Source of the DNA: Opitutaceae bacterium
GTDB taxonomy: Bacteria > Verrucomicrobiota > Verrucomicrobiia > Opitutales > Opitutaceae
Reading direction: 5' to 3'
Assembly (NCBI GenBank): GCA_016711225.1
Contig: JADJTK010000030.1
Coordinates: forward strand, 1 to 64,000
Length of the DNA stretch: 64,000 bases
Positions within the stretch are counted from its first letter, which is position 1, and each line of letters starts with the position of its first letter. The notes beneath the pieces are model-generated. The model saw nothing but the letters and a program-made list of their open reading frames with translations. It was not told the origin of the DNA and searched no databases. Position numbers and translations under genes: made by a program. Below are positions 21,252 to 30,489 of the stretch, piece by piece.

Positions 21252-21381
21252 CCTCGGTGAGTATCGGCTGTGCGCGGCCGCTCTGAAATCGGCCCCGGCG
21301 CCGTGCGAAGAGCAGGTTGAGGGATGGTCCCCACGGCGACAGCCGGCTGTGGCGTGCCGCCGCTGGCCGGCCCGGGGGGGC

Positions 21382-22549
21382 CTAGAAGCGCCGCCGGTAG
21401 AGCGAGCCGCGCGGATCCCGGAAAGTCATCACGCCGTTCTCGAAGCTGACGAAAGTCAGGCTATGGACGGGGTCGGCGACCTCGCCGGCCTGGTAGGCCG
21501 TGGTGCCAATCATGATCGTGCCGCCGATGCTGTTGGCTCGCGCCCCCGTAATCTTGAAAGCGGAGACGACGTTTTGCAGTTCGGGCAGCGGCGGAGGCGG
21601 CGGCTCGGGTTCGGCCGGCACCGGCGGCTCCACGGGAAGCTGGGGAACGGGAGCGGGCACGGTAACCACCGGAGGGGGCTCGGGTTCGGGCAGCGGTTCG
21701 GGCAGGGAGGGTGGGGGGACGACAACGGCGATCGGTGCGGGCTGGAATAGCCCCAGCGGGTCCATGAAATACACATAGGCGGCCGCGCCCACCACGAGCA
21801 GCAAGAGAAGCGCGAGCGAGGCGCTTGGCTTCTTGGTCGGAGCCGCCGCGGCGCCCCATCTGGGCTTGATGGGCGGGGCCTTCTTGGCGGGCGTCGCCGC
21901 TGCTGTTGTTGCTGCCGTTGCAGCAGGTGGGGCGGGTGGTGCGGTCGGGGTCGTGGATTTCGGTCCGGCGAATCCGGGCGGCGGGGGAAAGTTGGCGGGC
22001 CGAACCGGTTTGGTGGGTGGGGGGAAGCTTGGCGGCCGGCTGCCGGCTGGGGGCCTTGGCTGCGGGATCCAGCAATGGCTCGACTGCCGGGGCGACCGAG
22101 GAAGGAGGAGGGAAGGACGGGGGCGACGGCGGAGTCGGAGGAGACGGGGGGGGGGCCGGCGCAGGGGCCGCTAAGAACGCGGCGGCAGGCAGTGGCGGAG
22201 GCTCTTCGATCGACGGGGTGGTGGCCGGTATGATCAGTGGAGGCGAACCAGCGGAAGGCTCAGGGAAGATGGGGGGCGGCGCCGCGGACAGCGCCACTGT
22301 TGGTGCCGGGTCGGGAGATGGCGGTACGGCCAGGGTTGGAGCAGGGTCCCCGGGACTGGTGAGCAGACTGGTGAGCCGAGGTTTGCGCAGTGAGAGCAGT
22401 GGCGTTGCCGGCGCCGGCTCCTGCGGCGGGGGCGGGGCCTCGGCGGCTGGCGGTAGTGGCTCGACGGGGATGGGGGGCGGCACTGCCGAAGTAGCGTCGG
22501 ACCGGCCGCGCAGGCGCAGCGAAAGTTGGGGGCGCTCTTCGTTGCTCAT
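21382..22549 (-). pseudogene. proline-rich single-pass membrane protein, frameshifted
   Basis: The N-terminal part (MSNEERPQLSLRLRGRSD, then long Pro/Ala/Ser-rich stretches) and the C-terminal part are in two frames that differ by one base. Switching frame between about 22155 and 22030 joins them through FPPPTKPVRPANFPPPPGF, AKKAPPIKPRWG, and a membrane segment LALLLLLVVGAAAYVYF. A second proline-rich region and the folded tail ITGARANSIGGTIMIGTTAYQAGEVADPV follow. The switch region contains a run of ten G (22146-22155) and a run of six G near 22036, so an assembly indel, a true mutation or transcriptional slippage are all possible. The tail looks like a small periplasmic domain; function unknown. 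Confidence 0.65.
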
Positions 22550-22628
22550 CGCGGGGAAAAGGTGGAGGAAAGCGGCCGCCGGAGAAAACTCCTAATATCG
22601 CCCGCGGAGTGAAATTTTCCCGGGTGGG

Positions 22629-23492
22629 CTAGGCGACGGCGCAACCGGTGCCGTGGAGGGAGCCGGCGGCCTCGTCGAGCCGGCGCCGCAGATCGTCGAC
22701 CATGCGCGCGAACGAGTTGCCCGGCACGGTGATGGCGAAATGGAACTCCGGGTTGACCGCCCGGGCCGTGGCCTCGTCGCCGAGGACCAGATGGGTGAGC
22801 CATTTGCCCAAGCGTAGGCGCAGCGCCATCTGGGTGTAGGTGGGCGCCTCGTGGGGCTGAAATTGGAACTCGATCGGCTCGATCACCGTCTCGGGGAAGC
22901 GCCAGTGACGCATCGCGTAGGCGGCCGCCTGGGACTGGGTGAGTCCGGAGGCCTCCAGCTCCTGCTGGGGCGTGGCCAGCGGTTGCGCGAAGGCCACCAG
23001 CGGCAGCCCGTGCGGGGCCTGCGCCCGCGCGACGCGGTTGACGAAGATCTCGCCCACGGCATGGAGCAGCCCGATGGTGTATCCGGTGGCCCCGGGAGCG
23101 CCCATCTCGCCACACAGCGTCTCCATCGCTAGGGCACAGGCGACGGATTTGCGCCAGAAGGCCTCGGGGGTGAGCCCGTAGAGTACCAGCGGTTCGCGGG
23201 CGGATTCGGAAAGCACGAAGAGGGAGACCAGGCGGTAGACTTCCTTGAAGCCGATGGCGGCCAGCGCATCCTCCAGGTTCTCCACGCTTTGGGCGCGGCC
23301 GCCGTAGAAGGCCGAGCGGCTGGCGCGCAGAATCGTCGCGGTGAGGGCAGGATCGAGATTGATGAGGTCCACCACGTCGTCGGGGTGGGAGTCCATGTCG
23401 GAGAGCAACGTCAGCAGGCGCGGCAACACGGCCGGTGTTGGCGGAAGATCCCGTAGCAACGGGGCGAGATGATGGGTCGTCAATGTTTCCAC
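22629..23492 (-). CDS. HDOD-domain protein
   Basis: A signalling protein with an HDOD domain, a non-catalytic relative of HD phosphohydrolases. The family pattern is clear: PPTPAVLPRLLTLLSD, DVVDLINLDPALTATILRASRSAFYG, LEDALAAIGFKEVYRLV and FWRKSVACALAMETL. The HD metal pair is degenerate (LLHAVGEIFVNR), so enzymatic activity is unlikely. The length of 287 is normal. It is transcribed with the proline-rich protein gene 79 bases downstream. A second HDOD protein is encoded at 55664-56506. Confidence 0.88.
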   Translation of the reverse strand: METLTTHHLAPLLRDLPPTPAVLPRLLTLLSDMDSHPDDVVDLINLDPALTATILRASRSAFYGGRAQSVENLEDALAAIGFKEVYRLVSLFVLSESAREPLVLYGLTPEAFWRKSVACALAMETLCGEMGAPGATGYTIGLLHAVGEIFVNRVARAQAPHGLPLVAFAQPLATPQQELEASGLTQSQAAAYAMRHWRFPETVIEPIEFQFQPHEAPTYTQMALRLRLGKWLTHLVLGDEATARAVNPEFHFAITVPGNSFARMVDDLRRRLDEAAGSLHGTGCAVA

Positions 23493-23593
23493 ATTTCCCT
23501 TTCCGGAAGTATCGGCCGTCCGTTCCCCCGGTTGAGGGAAAAGTCCTCAGGCGTGGGGAGGGTTAGGTGGGGAGGTTGGGGGTGGGGCCTGTC

Positions 23594-25021
23594 TCATAGG
23601 TGGGCCCAGAGCTTGTGCTGCAGGGCGTGGAAATCGCCCACGATGGCCGCCTGTTGCGGATGGCGGCCGTTGGCCACGACGGGGCGTCCCCCAATTACCA
23701 CGTCCACGATACAGCTGCGGCCGCCGGCGAAGACGATCGCCGCAGGCAGGGTGGCTACGTCGGCTCCGGCCAGGGCAGGGTCGTCGAGCGCGACGGTGAA
23801 GAAATCGGCGGCGCGGCCGAGTTCCAGACTGCCACCGGGGGCATGCAGGCTGGCGGCTCCGTGGCGGGTGGCGCAGGCGAGCAGCCGGGTGGCGAGGGCG
23901 GAGGGGTCGGAGTCGACTTCGGGGGCGGGTGCCGGGGCGAGGATCTCGCGTTGGAGGTATTTGAGCCGGAGGTGATACTCGAGCTCGCGGGCGTCCTCGA
24001 GCAGATCGGTCTGGACGTTGGTATCTGTGCCCAGCGCGACCGGAAGGCCCCGGGCGAAGAACAGGTCGGCAGGGTTGATTCCATCGCCCAGGTTGCGCTC
24101 GGTGGTGGGGCAGGCGCAGACATGAGCCTTGGCGCGGGCCAAGGCGACGGCTTCGTGGGTGGAGATGTGGATCGCGTGTACCGCGGTGAAGGTCTCGTTG
24201 AGCACTCCTTCGTGTTCGAGCAGGCCGATGGGGGTGGTGTCGTGCTCGGCCAGGCAGACCTCGTTCTCGTCGGTTTGTTCGGAGAGATGCATGTGCACCG
24301 GGGCGGCGTGGGCGCGCATGGCCGGCAGGATGGCGCGTAGGTAGTCGGGTGGCACGGCCCGCAGCGAGTGAGGGGCGAACCCGGTCCAGGCCAACCCCGC
24401 CACGGTGTCGGAGGCGAGAGCCACGCGGAGACTGGCGTAAGCGGTGAGGTATTCGTCGGGCGACTCGATGATGAAACGGCGTTGGGCCGGGCTGGGCGTG
24501 CGGCGCCAGCCGGCGCGGGCGTAGGCGCTGTGCAGCAGGCAGATGCGCAGCCCGACCTCGCGGGCGGCTCGTACGAGAGCCAGCGCCATGGCGTTGGGCT
24601 CGGCGTAGGCGCGACCGTTCGGGGCGCGATGGAGGTAGTGAAATTCTCCCACGGTGGTGATACCCGAGAGCGCCATCTCCAGAAAGGCCATGCGCGAGGC
24701 CCGCAGGAGGTCGTCGGGGTCGAGCGCGGTGGCCGCACGGAACATCACCTCGCGCCAGGTCCAGAAGGTGTCGCGTTGGGCACTGGAGCGGAACTCGGAG
24801 CGGGCGCGGATCACGCGGTGGAAGGCGTGGGAGTGGGCGTTCACGAGACCGGGCAGCAGCGCGCGTCCGGACAGGCGCTGGGCGGCGGCGAGGTCGGCGG
24901 GCTCGCGTGAGAGGCGCAGGATCGTTCCCTGGGCGTCAGCCACCAAGGCGAGGCCCGATTCGAAGCGTGCTCCGGTGAAAAGGAGATCGGGCAGCCAGGC
25001 GCTGGTGGCAGGCAAGCTCAT
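23594..25021 (-). CDS. hutF: formimidoylglutamate deiminase (HutF-like amidohydrolase)
   Basis: A zinc-dependent amidohydrolase that removes ammonia from N-formimino-L-glutamate in histidine breakdown. The metal motif GLVNAHSHAFHR (His63, His65), the HutF-like block DTFWTWREVMFRAA, GITTVGEFHYLHR, the substrate-site HMHLSEQ and CPTTERNLGDGI, and the metal Asp in LGTDTNV are all present. The length of 475 fits. No other histidine-degradation gene lies nearby, so a related deaminase activity cannot be excluded. The gene is divergent from the orphan gene at 25204. Confidence 0.82.
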   Translation of the reverse strand: MSLPATSAWLPDLLFTGARFESGLALVADAQGTILRLSREPADLAAAQRLSGRALLPGLVNAHSHAFHRVIRARSEFRSSAQRDTFWTWREVMFRAATALDPDDLLRASRMAFLEMALSGITTVGEFHYLHRAPNGRAYAEPNAMALALVRAAREVGLRICLLHSAYARAGWRRTPSPAQRRFIIESPDEYLTAYASLRVALASDTVAGLAWTGFAPHSLRAVPPDYLRAILPAMRAHAAPVHMHLSEQTDENEVCLAEHDTTPIGLLEHEGVLNETFTAVHAIHISTHEAVALARAKAHVCACPTTERNLGDGINPADLFFARGLPVALGTDTNVQTDLLEDARELEYHLRLKYLQREILAPAPAPEVDSDPSALATRLLACATRHGAASLHAPGGSLELGRAADFFTVALDDPALAGADVATLPAAIVFAGGRSCIVDVVIGGRPVVANGRHPQQAAIVGDFHALQHKLWAHL

Positions 25022-25203
25022 CGGGTGGTCGGGAAGGGGCAGCGATAATAGCAGGCAGTGCGACGTTCGCGAATTTGGGATGCAGTTGGCGCGGCGGCGG
25101 AGCGGGCGCCAGGGCTGCGCGCAGTCGGTGTGGTGAATTGTTCACAACTTGCTCGCGATGGTGGTGCGGCTTGTCGTCGCCGCTGCGCCGGCTCAAGCTG
25201 CCG

Positions 25204-25971
25204 ATGATGCCGTCCATGCCGCTTCGGTCGCGTCCGGAAAACGAACGGGTGTTTTTCACCGGGGCTTCGGTGCCGGGGGGGTGTTGCGCTGTGGGTGCTC
25301 GGGCCGAACGCTGGCGGCGGCTCGCACCGGAATGGGTGAGGCCCCTGTTGGCGCCCGTTGATTGGGGGGCGGATTGGCCCGAGGGCGAGGCCCCGGTGCG
25401 TCGTTGGGCGATCGATTTCCCCCCGGGCGAGGACGAGCGGGCGGTAGTGCAGGCGGGCGAGGTCGGTCGGGTCTTTCGGCGCGCGGGCGGGCGGATCGTG
25501 CGGCGTGGTCCGGGGGCGGAGCTGCGCATCGCGTTGGCGAAAAACGACCGGTTTCTTGCCTCCCCGGCTGGTGGACTGGGGGCGCGCTGGAGGTGGGTGC
25601 CGGCGTCGATGCTGCCCGCGCGCGGCTTGGTGGCGGCGGTCCGCGATGATGAATTTCTCGCCGGCGTGCTCGGCTCGGCGTGGCTGGAGGCCTGGTTGCG
25701 GGCGACGGGCCGCAGGCTCGGCGCAAGCACGTTGCGCTGTTTCCCGCTGCCGTGGCCTGCAGATACGCGGCGTGGCGCCCTCACCGGCGCGCAGGAGGAA
25801 CGGCGCACGGCGGTGGTGCGGGCCTGGCGTGGGGCTGGTGGCGGGGTGGTGGACGTGGAGCCGGAGAGCGCAGCCGCGCAGGAGTTGGCGGCGGCGGTAG
25901 CGGCGGCCTACGGTTGGCCCGCGGGGCTGGCCGCCGAGGAGGCGCTGTGCCGCCTGCTGTTTGCGGCGTAG
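25204..25971 (+). CDS. uncharacterised protein, weakly like a DNA methyltransferase C-terminal domain
   Basis: Function uncertain. The central part (FLASPAGGLGARWRWVPAS, RDDEFLAGVLGSAWLEAWLR and then LRCFPLPWP) recalls the C-terminal region of Eco57I/PglX-type DNA methyltransferases, where 'the page of a target recognition domain' ends in a leave-site motif F-x-PFP. No methyltransferase catalytic motif (NPPY) is present, so the protein would be only a fragment or a domain used alone. The start among ATGs at 25204, 25207 and 25216 is a guess. It converges on the ExoD gene with one base between the stops. Confidence 0.45.
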   Translation: MMPSMPLRSRPENERVFFTGASVPGGCCAVGARAERWRRLAPEWVRPLLAPVDWGADWPEGEAPVRRWAIDFPPGEDERAVVQAGEVGRVFRRAGGRIVRRGPGAELRIALAKNDRFLASPAGGLGARWRWVPASMLPARGLVAAVRDDEFLAGVLGSAWLEAWLRATGRRLGASTLRCFPLPWPADTRRGALTGAQEERRTAVVRAWRGAGGGVVDVEPESAAAQELAAAVAAAYGWPAGLAAEEALCRLLFAA

Positions 25972-25972
25972 G

Positions 25973-26644
25973 CTAGGGGACCGGGATCGGCACGCCGGAA
26001 CCGAAGTGCGCCGCGTACCAGTGGCGCACGAATTCGAATAGCTCCACTCCGAAGAAGCCCAGCAGAGTGAAGTAGGCGATGGACACCAAGATGGCCACGA
26101 TGCCGGCCAGCACCATGCCTCCGTCCTCTTCAAGCAGCCCCATGGCCAGGAAAACCATGGCCGCGGCCGGCGGGCCGTTGGAGAGGAAGGCTGGGACCAT
26201 CAGCAGGAGGGAGGCCAGGACGATCCCGGCGCCGATGAGCCGGTGGGTCCACTCCCCGGTGACGAAGAAGGGCAGCCGCTTGCGGGAAAAGCGCTCCAGC
26301 AGGCGGATCACCTTCTCCGCGCCGCGGAGCAGCACACCAAAGAAGCGCGGGGGCAACCGGCGTGCGCGGAGCCGCTCGGGCAGGCGGCTGGGGTGAATGC
26401 CAAACGCCAGCCCCAGCCCGAGGCCGGTGACGAGCGGGCCGATCGCCAAGGCGATTCCCAGAAGCGTCGCCGGGGTGAAAAGGGGGAGGGACACCAGGAC
26501 GATCAAGAGCGAGTAGGTGCGGTCGCCGAGCACGTCGATGAGTTTGCCCAGATGTACTTCCTCGTGCCCGAAATGCGCGTTGAGCGCGTGCAACTCGGCG
26601 GAGAGTTTGCGCGGGGAGGCGTTGGGCGTGGTGGCTTCGGTCAT
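25973..26644 (-). CDS. ExoD-family membrane protein
   Basis: A polytopic inner-membrane protein of the exopolysaccharide synthesis ExoD family, about 223 residues. Typical blocks are VHLGKLIDVLGDRTYSLLIVLVSLPLFTP, the glycine-rich second helix LAIGPLVTGLGLGLAFG, a conserved LERFSRKRLPFFV and later hydrophobic helices ending in the tail FVRHWYAAHFG. The molecular role of ExoD is not settled. The ATG of MTEATTPNA is chosen; an ATG nine codons upstream is also possible. Confidence 0.85.
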   Translation of the reverse strand: MTEATTPNASPRKLSAELHALNAHFGHEEVHLGKLIDVLGDRTYSLLIVLVSLPLFTPATLLGIALAIGPLVTGLGLGLAFGIHPSRLPERLRARRLPPRFFGVLLRGAEKVIRLLERFSRKRLPFFVTGEWTHRLIGAGIVLASLLLMVPAFLSNGPPAAAMVFLAMGLLEEDGGMVLAGIVAILVSIAYFTLLGFFGVELFEFVRHWYAAHFGSGVPIPVP

Positions 26645-26987
26645 CGGGCGGCGGCGAGCGCCGACGGGCATGATGAAGGCCCGGTGGAAAGGGCGCAACG
26701 CCGGCGGCGAAACTTTGCGAGCGGGCCTGGCGGGCTCGTTCGGGCTCTGCGAGGCACCACGGTAGCGCAGGAGCGTGCTGCGCGGCGCCGCAGCCATGTA
26801 GCCGGCCATAGGCGGAGCGCTCCAGGTCCTCACCTGAGGTGGCGTAAGGGCAGCGGCTCCACGCTGGGCGGGGCGACGCTCCTTGGCACGCTGTGCCGCC
26901 TGCGCTCGACCGGCCCCCCTCGACCGGCCAACGCTCGGAAATTGGGTTACGGATGCGGGCCGGCCGGGTACCCGGGCTTCCGGCGGG
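26645..26987. other. spacer between divergent ExoD and cupin genes
   Basis: No gene, repeat family member or clear promoter recognised. Reading frames here are arginine-rich shadows. Confidence 0.5.
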
Positions 26988-27557
26988 ATGCAGGCTGTTC
27001 CGGGGCTTGCCGGAGGAGCGTTGCGGCGTTTTGTTTCCGGCGTGCCGGAAGTCGCCCAGCTCATTGCTCGTTTCGGACTGAGGCCGCTGCCGCGGGAAGG
27101 CGGTTGGTTCACCCGGGTGTGGACCAGCGCCGAGGTGCTGGCCGGCGCAGTGCTGCCGACGCGCTACGGGGGCGGTGCGCGCCCGGCGGGCACCAGCATC
27201 TTGTATCTGATGGCTGGACGCGAGGTCTCCGCGATGCATCGGCTGCGCACCGACGAGGTCTGGCATTTTCATGCCGGCGCCACGGTGGAACTGCTGCGCC
27301 TCGATCCGGCGAGCGGGCGCGGTGAGTGGCTCCGCCTGGGCTCGGCGGTGACCGCCGGCGACGCCCCACAATTAGTGGTCCCCCACGGTTGCTGGCAGGG
27401 AGCGCGCTTGGCCGCGGGCGGGCGCTGGGCGTTGTTGGGTTGCTCCCTGGCGCCGGGCTGGGACGACGCGGACTTCGAGCTGGGCGGCCGCGCGGAGCTC
27501 GCCGCGGCATGGCCGCAGTTTGCCCATGACATCGCAGCGCTGACACGTGAGGGTTGA
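26988..27557 (+). CDS. cupin-fold protein (DUF985/Cupin_5)
   Basis: A small beta-barrel protein of the DUF985 cupin family. The diagnostic N-terminal block is VAQLIARFGLRPLPREGGWFTRVW, followed by SILYLMAGREVSAMHRLRTDEVWHFHAGATVELL, in which the histidines of a cupin metal site are visible, and VPHGCWQGARL. The family has no firmly known reaction. The start is not fixed: ATG 26988 is used, but a GTG at 27042 would begin directly before the conserved block. It is followed after three bases by pdxH, so the two are co-transcribed. Confidence 0.8.
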   Translation: MQAVPGLAGGALRRFVSGVPEVAQLIARFGLRPLPREGGWFTRVWTSAEVLAGAVLPTRYGGGARPAGTSILYLMAGREVSAMHRLRTDEVWHFHAGATVELLRLDPASGRGEWLRLGSAVTAGDAPQLVVPHGCWQGARLAAGGRWALLGCSLAPGWDDADFELGGRAELAAAWPQFAHDIAALTREG

Positions 27558-27560
27558 GCC

Positions 27561-28295
27561 ATGCCCGCCTCCCGGCCGAAACTGCTCTCGTATTTGCTCG
27601 GTGTGCCGGGCGCGTTGACGCTGTGGAAATGGTTTTCGCATTCGCGTGCGCGGCTCAACCTTGCCGATATGCGCCGCGACTACGGCCTGGCCGGCCTGGC
27701 CGAGGGCGACGCGCCGGCCGACGACCCGTGGCCGCTGTGGGAGCGTTGGATCGCCGAGGCGGTGAAGTCTGGTATTCGTGAGCCCAATGCGCTGGTGGTG
27801 GCCACGGCGGATGCCGCTGGCCAGCCCTCGACCCGCATGGTGCTGCTCAAGGGTGCGGATCGCGGAGGGTTCGTGTTCTACTCCAACTATGAGAGCCGGA
27901 AGGCGGGAGAGTTGGCGGCGAACCCTCGGGCGGCGTTGCTGTTTCCCTGGCACGAACTGGAGCGGCAGGTGATCGTCGAGGGCGCCGTCGAGAAGGTGTC
28001 GGCGCAGGAGAGCACGGTGTATTTTCACTCGCGGCCGCTGGGCAGCCAGGTGGGGGCGTGGGCCTCTGCCCAGAGCACGGTGTTGAGCGGGCGAGAAGAA
28101 CTGGAGCGGCGCGTGGCCGCACGCATGGCCGAGTTCCAGGGGCGCGTGGTGCCGTTGCCGCCGTTTTGGGGCGGATACCGGGTGGTGCCGACGGCGATCG
28201 AGTTCTGGCAGGGGCGCCCGAGCCGCCTGCACGACCGCTTGCGCTACACCAGGCAGCCCGACGGTAGCTGGCGGCGCGAACGACTTTCACCATGA
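27561..28295 (+). CDS. pdxH: pyridoxamine/pyridoxine 5'-phosphate oxidase
   Basis: An FMN-dependent oxidase that forms pyridoxal 5'-phosphate from pyridoxine or pyridoxamine phosphate. The family blocks are ADMRRDYGLAGL, EPNALVVATADAAGQPSTRMVLLKG, GFVFYSNYESRKAGEL, ALLFPWHELERQVIVEG and YFHSRPLGSQVGAWAS, and it ends with the conserved EFWQGRPSRLHDRLRY. The product of 244 residues has an N-terminal extension (LLSYLLGVPGALTLWKWF) longer than usual. It lies in a tight cluster: the cupin gene stops three bases before it and sixA overlaps its stop. Confidence 0.93.
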   Translation: MPASRPKLLSYLLGVPGALTLWKWFSHSRARLNLADMRRDYGLAGLAEGDAPADDPWPLWERWIAEAVKSGIREPNALVVATADAAGQPSTRMVLLKGADRGGFVFYSNYESRKAGELAANPRAALLFPWHELERQVIVEGAVEKVSAQESTVYFHSRPLGSQVGAWASAQSTVLSGREELERRVAARMAEFQGRVVPLPPFWGGYRVVPTAIEFWQGRPSRLHDRLRYTRQPDGSWRRERLSP

Positions 28296-28765
28296 AACTC
28301 TACTTGGTCCGCCACACCCACGCTGTTTCCGACGCCGAGAATCCGGTGCGCCCGCTCAGTCCGAAGGGGCGAGAGGTCGCCCTTGGGATGGGGCGCTGGC
28401 TGCGCGGTAACGCCGCGGCGGACATCACGGAGGTGTGGCACAGCCCACTGGTGCGCGCGCGGGAAACGGCGGAGCTGCTAGTCGAGGGCGCGAGGCTGAA
28501 GGTGCGCTTGCGCGAAGCCGCAGGTCTGCTGCCCGAGGATGAGGTGTCGGCGATGGCGACGGCGTTGGGCCGTCATGGAGACTCGCTGGTGATCGTCGGG
28601 CATGAGCCGCATCTGGGCCTGCTCGCGGGTCGGTTGCTCGGGATCGAGGTGGGCGGCGTGGATTTCAAGAAGGGCGCGGTTCTCTGCCTAGAGCGTATCC
28701 TGCGGGGCGCGCCGTGGACGTTGCTCTGGCATGTGAGCCCGCGTTTGGTGTTGGGCCAGGAGTAG
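28292..28765 (+). CDS. sixA: phosphohistidine phosphatase SixA-like
   Basis: A histidine phosphatase of the SixA type, removing phosphate from phosphohistidine in signalling proteins. The catalytic loop reads LVRHTHA (His8), a variant of the usual RHG/RHA. The other expected parts are SPKGREVALGMG, HSPLVRARETAELL and IVGHEPHLGLLAGRLLG. At 157 residues the length fits. Its ATG overlaps the stop of pdxH, implying coupled translation. In this organism it could act on histidine kinase phosphorelays, but that is only inference. Confidence 0.88.
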   Translation: MKLYLVRHTHAVSDAENPVRPLSPKGREVALGMGRWLRGNAAADITEVWHSPLVRARETAELLVEGARLKVRLREAAGLLPEDEVSAMATALGRHGDSLVIVGHEPHLGLLAGRLLGIEVGGVDFKKGAVLCLERILRGAPWTLLWHVSPRLVLGQE

Positions 28766-28838
28766 CGGGCGGAGCTGGCGCGACAACAGGCGGCAACGGG
28801 CCGGGCCCCTGGGGGGGCGCCGCCTTGCCGTGGGGCAC

Positions 28839-28869
28839 AAAAAAGCCGCGTCGGCAGCGACGCGGCTTT
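28839..28869 (-). terminator. intrinsic terminator (bidirectional shape)
   Basis: An 11-bp perfect stem AAGCCGCGTCG / CGACGCGGCTT with a GCAG loop lies between the ends of the sixA and PhoD-like genes. On the minus strand six T follow the stem, so it ends the PhoD-like transcript well; on the plus strand only three T follow. Confidence 0.85.
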
Positions 28870-28894
28870 GGGGGAAGCGGTAAGGTGCGTGCCC

Positions 28895-30295
28895 TCAGTT
28901 CTTCAAGGGGGCGGAGCGGTTGATCGAGTAGACCACCGCCCCGGTCTCGGCGTTGATGAGCGAGATGGTGAGCTTGGCGGGCGTACCTTCGACGGCGGTC
29001 CGTCCGGGGGCGGCGGCGACGGCGGGAGTGCCAGGAATGACCTCGATGAGGGCAAAGCCCGGGGCGGCCTGGGACTGGCTGAAGAGCTGTTTCACCCCGG
29101 CGGCAGCGGTGGCGCCGGCGGCCGGAGTGGTGAGGGAACCCACGGAGATCTCTTCGAATCCTTCCGGGGAAACCGAGTGATACTGGCCGTTGCCGCCCAC
29201 AATCGAGAGCAGGCCCTTTTCGTTGAGCTTGTTGGCCTTCACATGGTCGAGCAGTCCCTGGCGCTCGGCGCGGAACGCGGTGGGATGGGTGTCGGTGGCA
29301 GCGTCCGGCCCTACGATAGCCGTCGGCTGGATCATGATCTTGAAGGGGGTGGTCGAGCTGACGTGGGAGCGCTGGAGCCACTCGCCTTGGGATGTGCCCC
29401 AGACTGACTTGCCCTTGGTGTCCGGGGCGGAGTTGGGGCTGCGGTAGTCGCGGACCTCGAGCATCCAAAGCGCAAGGTCGCGGGTGGCCTGGATGGCGCG
29501 GAAGGTGAGGCTGGAGGGGTCGCGCGGGTCGGTGACGGGCGCCTGCTCGCGGAAGGTGTTGGCGCCGAGTTCGGCGGAGGGCTCGCGGGTCCCGGTGGTA
29601 TCGGCGCCGGCAAAGCGGAAATCGCGGTCATTCTTGAGCCAGAAGGTGCCGGTTTTGCCGAGCAGCTCGCTCATCTTGGGCTGGGCAAAGAGGGCGTGCC
29701 ACTTGGCGCGCATGGCGTCCTGAGTGGTGGCGGCGGCGCCGGGCAGATCGTACAGCACGCTGTTGCCATTGAAGACGACGTAGTCGGGCTTGGCCGCGAC
29801 GACCTGGTCGAGCGCCGCACTAAGCTTGGGTGCAGCAAGGTCGATGCCTTGGACCACCGCGATGCGGATGGGCCGGGAGGCCAGCGAGCCGGAGAGGGTC
29901 TGGAAGGTGTGGGTCGGGCTGGTGGTGAGCTTCGAAGGGTTGGGGCCGAAGCGCACATGCCAGTAGTAGGTTTTGCCACCGCGCAGTGACTCCACGGAGT
30001 TGCGACCGAACATGTACTTGATGACGTAGTCGTTCGCGGGGCTGATCTTCACCCATTCGGTGACGACCGGGCGCTCGAACTCCGGGTTGTCGGCCGCCTC
30101 GAAGCGAGCCCAGCCTTCCATGCTGTCGGGGATACCGACAGCGTGGCGTTGCTCGGCGGTGATACGCGCCTGGAGCAGGGCGGAGGCGGTGCCGATCTCG
30201 CCAGCGACGTCGGCGGACATCTCCTGGGCGAAAACGGGAGTGGCAAGGGCGCCGCAGGTGGCGGCGAGGGCAAGGATGAGAGCGTTAACTTTCAT
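28895..30295 (-). CDS. PhoD-like exported protein, probable inactive phosphatase
   Basis: The 466-residue product has a signal peptide (LILALAATCGALATPVFA) and an N-terminal Ig-like domain like that of PhoD phosphatases (residues about 30-140, ending FGPNPSKLTTSPTHTFQT). A phosphoesterase-like domain follows, with VVQGIDL, KPDYVVFNGNSVLYD, TFWLKNDRDF, LEVRDYRSP, VWGTSQGEWLQ and GGNGQYHSVSP. In active PhoD relatives the corresponding positions hold GD, DDHD and GDxH metal ligands; here they are GN, NDRD and GN. I infer loss of catalysis. The start at MKVNALILA is set by the signal peptide. A terminator follows the gene. Confidence 0.78.
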   Translation of the reverse strand: MKVNALILALAATCGALATPVFAQEMSADVAGEIGTASALLQARITAEQRHAVGIPDSMEGWARFEAADNPEFERPVVTEWVKISPANDYVIKYMFGRNSVESLRGGKTYYWHVRFGPNPSKLTTSPTHTFQTLSGSLASRPIRIAVVQGIDLAAPKLSAALDQVVAAKPDYVVFNGNSVLYDLPGAAATTQDAMRAKWHALFAQPKMSELLGKTGTFWLKNDRDFRFAGADTTGTREPSAELGANTFREQAPVTDPRDPSSLTFRAIQATRDLALWMLEVRDYRSPNSAPDTKGKSVWGTSQGEWLQRSHVSSTTPFKIMIQPTAIVGPDAATDTHPTAFRAERQGLLDHVKANKLNEKGLLSIVGGNGQYHSVSPEGFEEISVGSLTTPAAGATAAAGVKQLFSQSQAAPGFALIEVIPGTPAVAAAPGRTAVEGTPAKLTISLINAETGAVVYSINRSAPLKN

Positions 30296-30489
30296 GCGAG
30301 AGAGGGCGGGGCCGACGGGTTGGGGATACGTCCAACAAGAGCGCGCAGCATTCCAATCGATCCGCGCGGCGTCGAGAGAGAATCTTGGGGATTTTTGCTC
30401 CGACGGTAGAGCCAGAAGAGAAGGAGGTGGCGGTTCTCTTGACATCAAGATAAATGCGCATTCCCTCCCGCCCCTCTCCTCCCGTTCCC

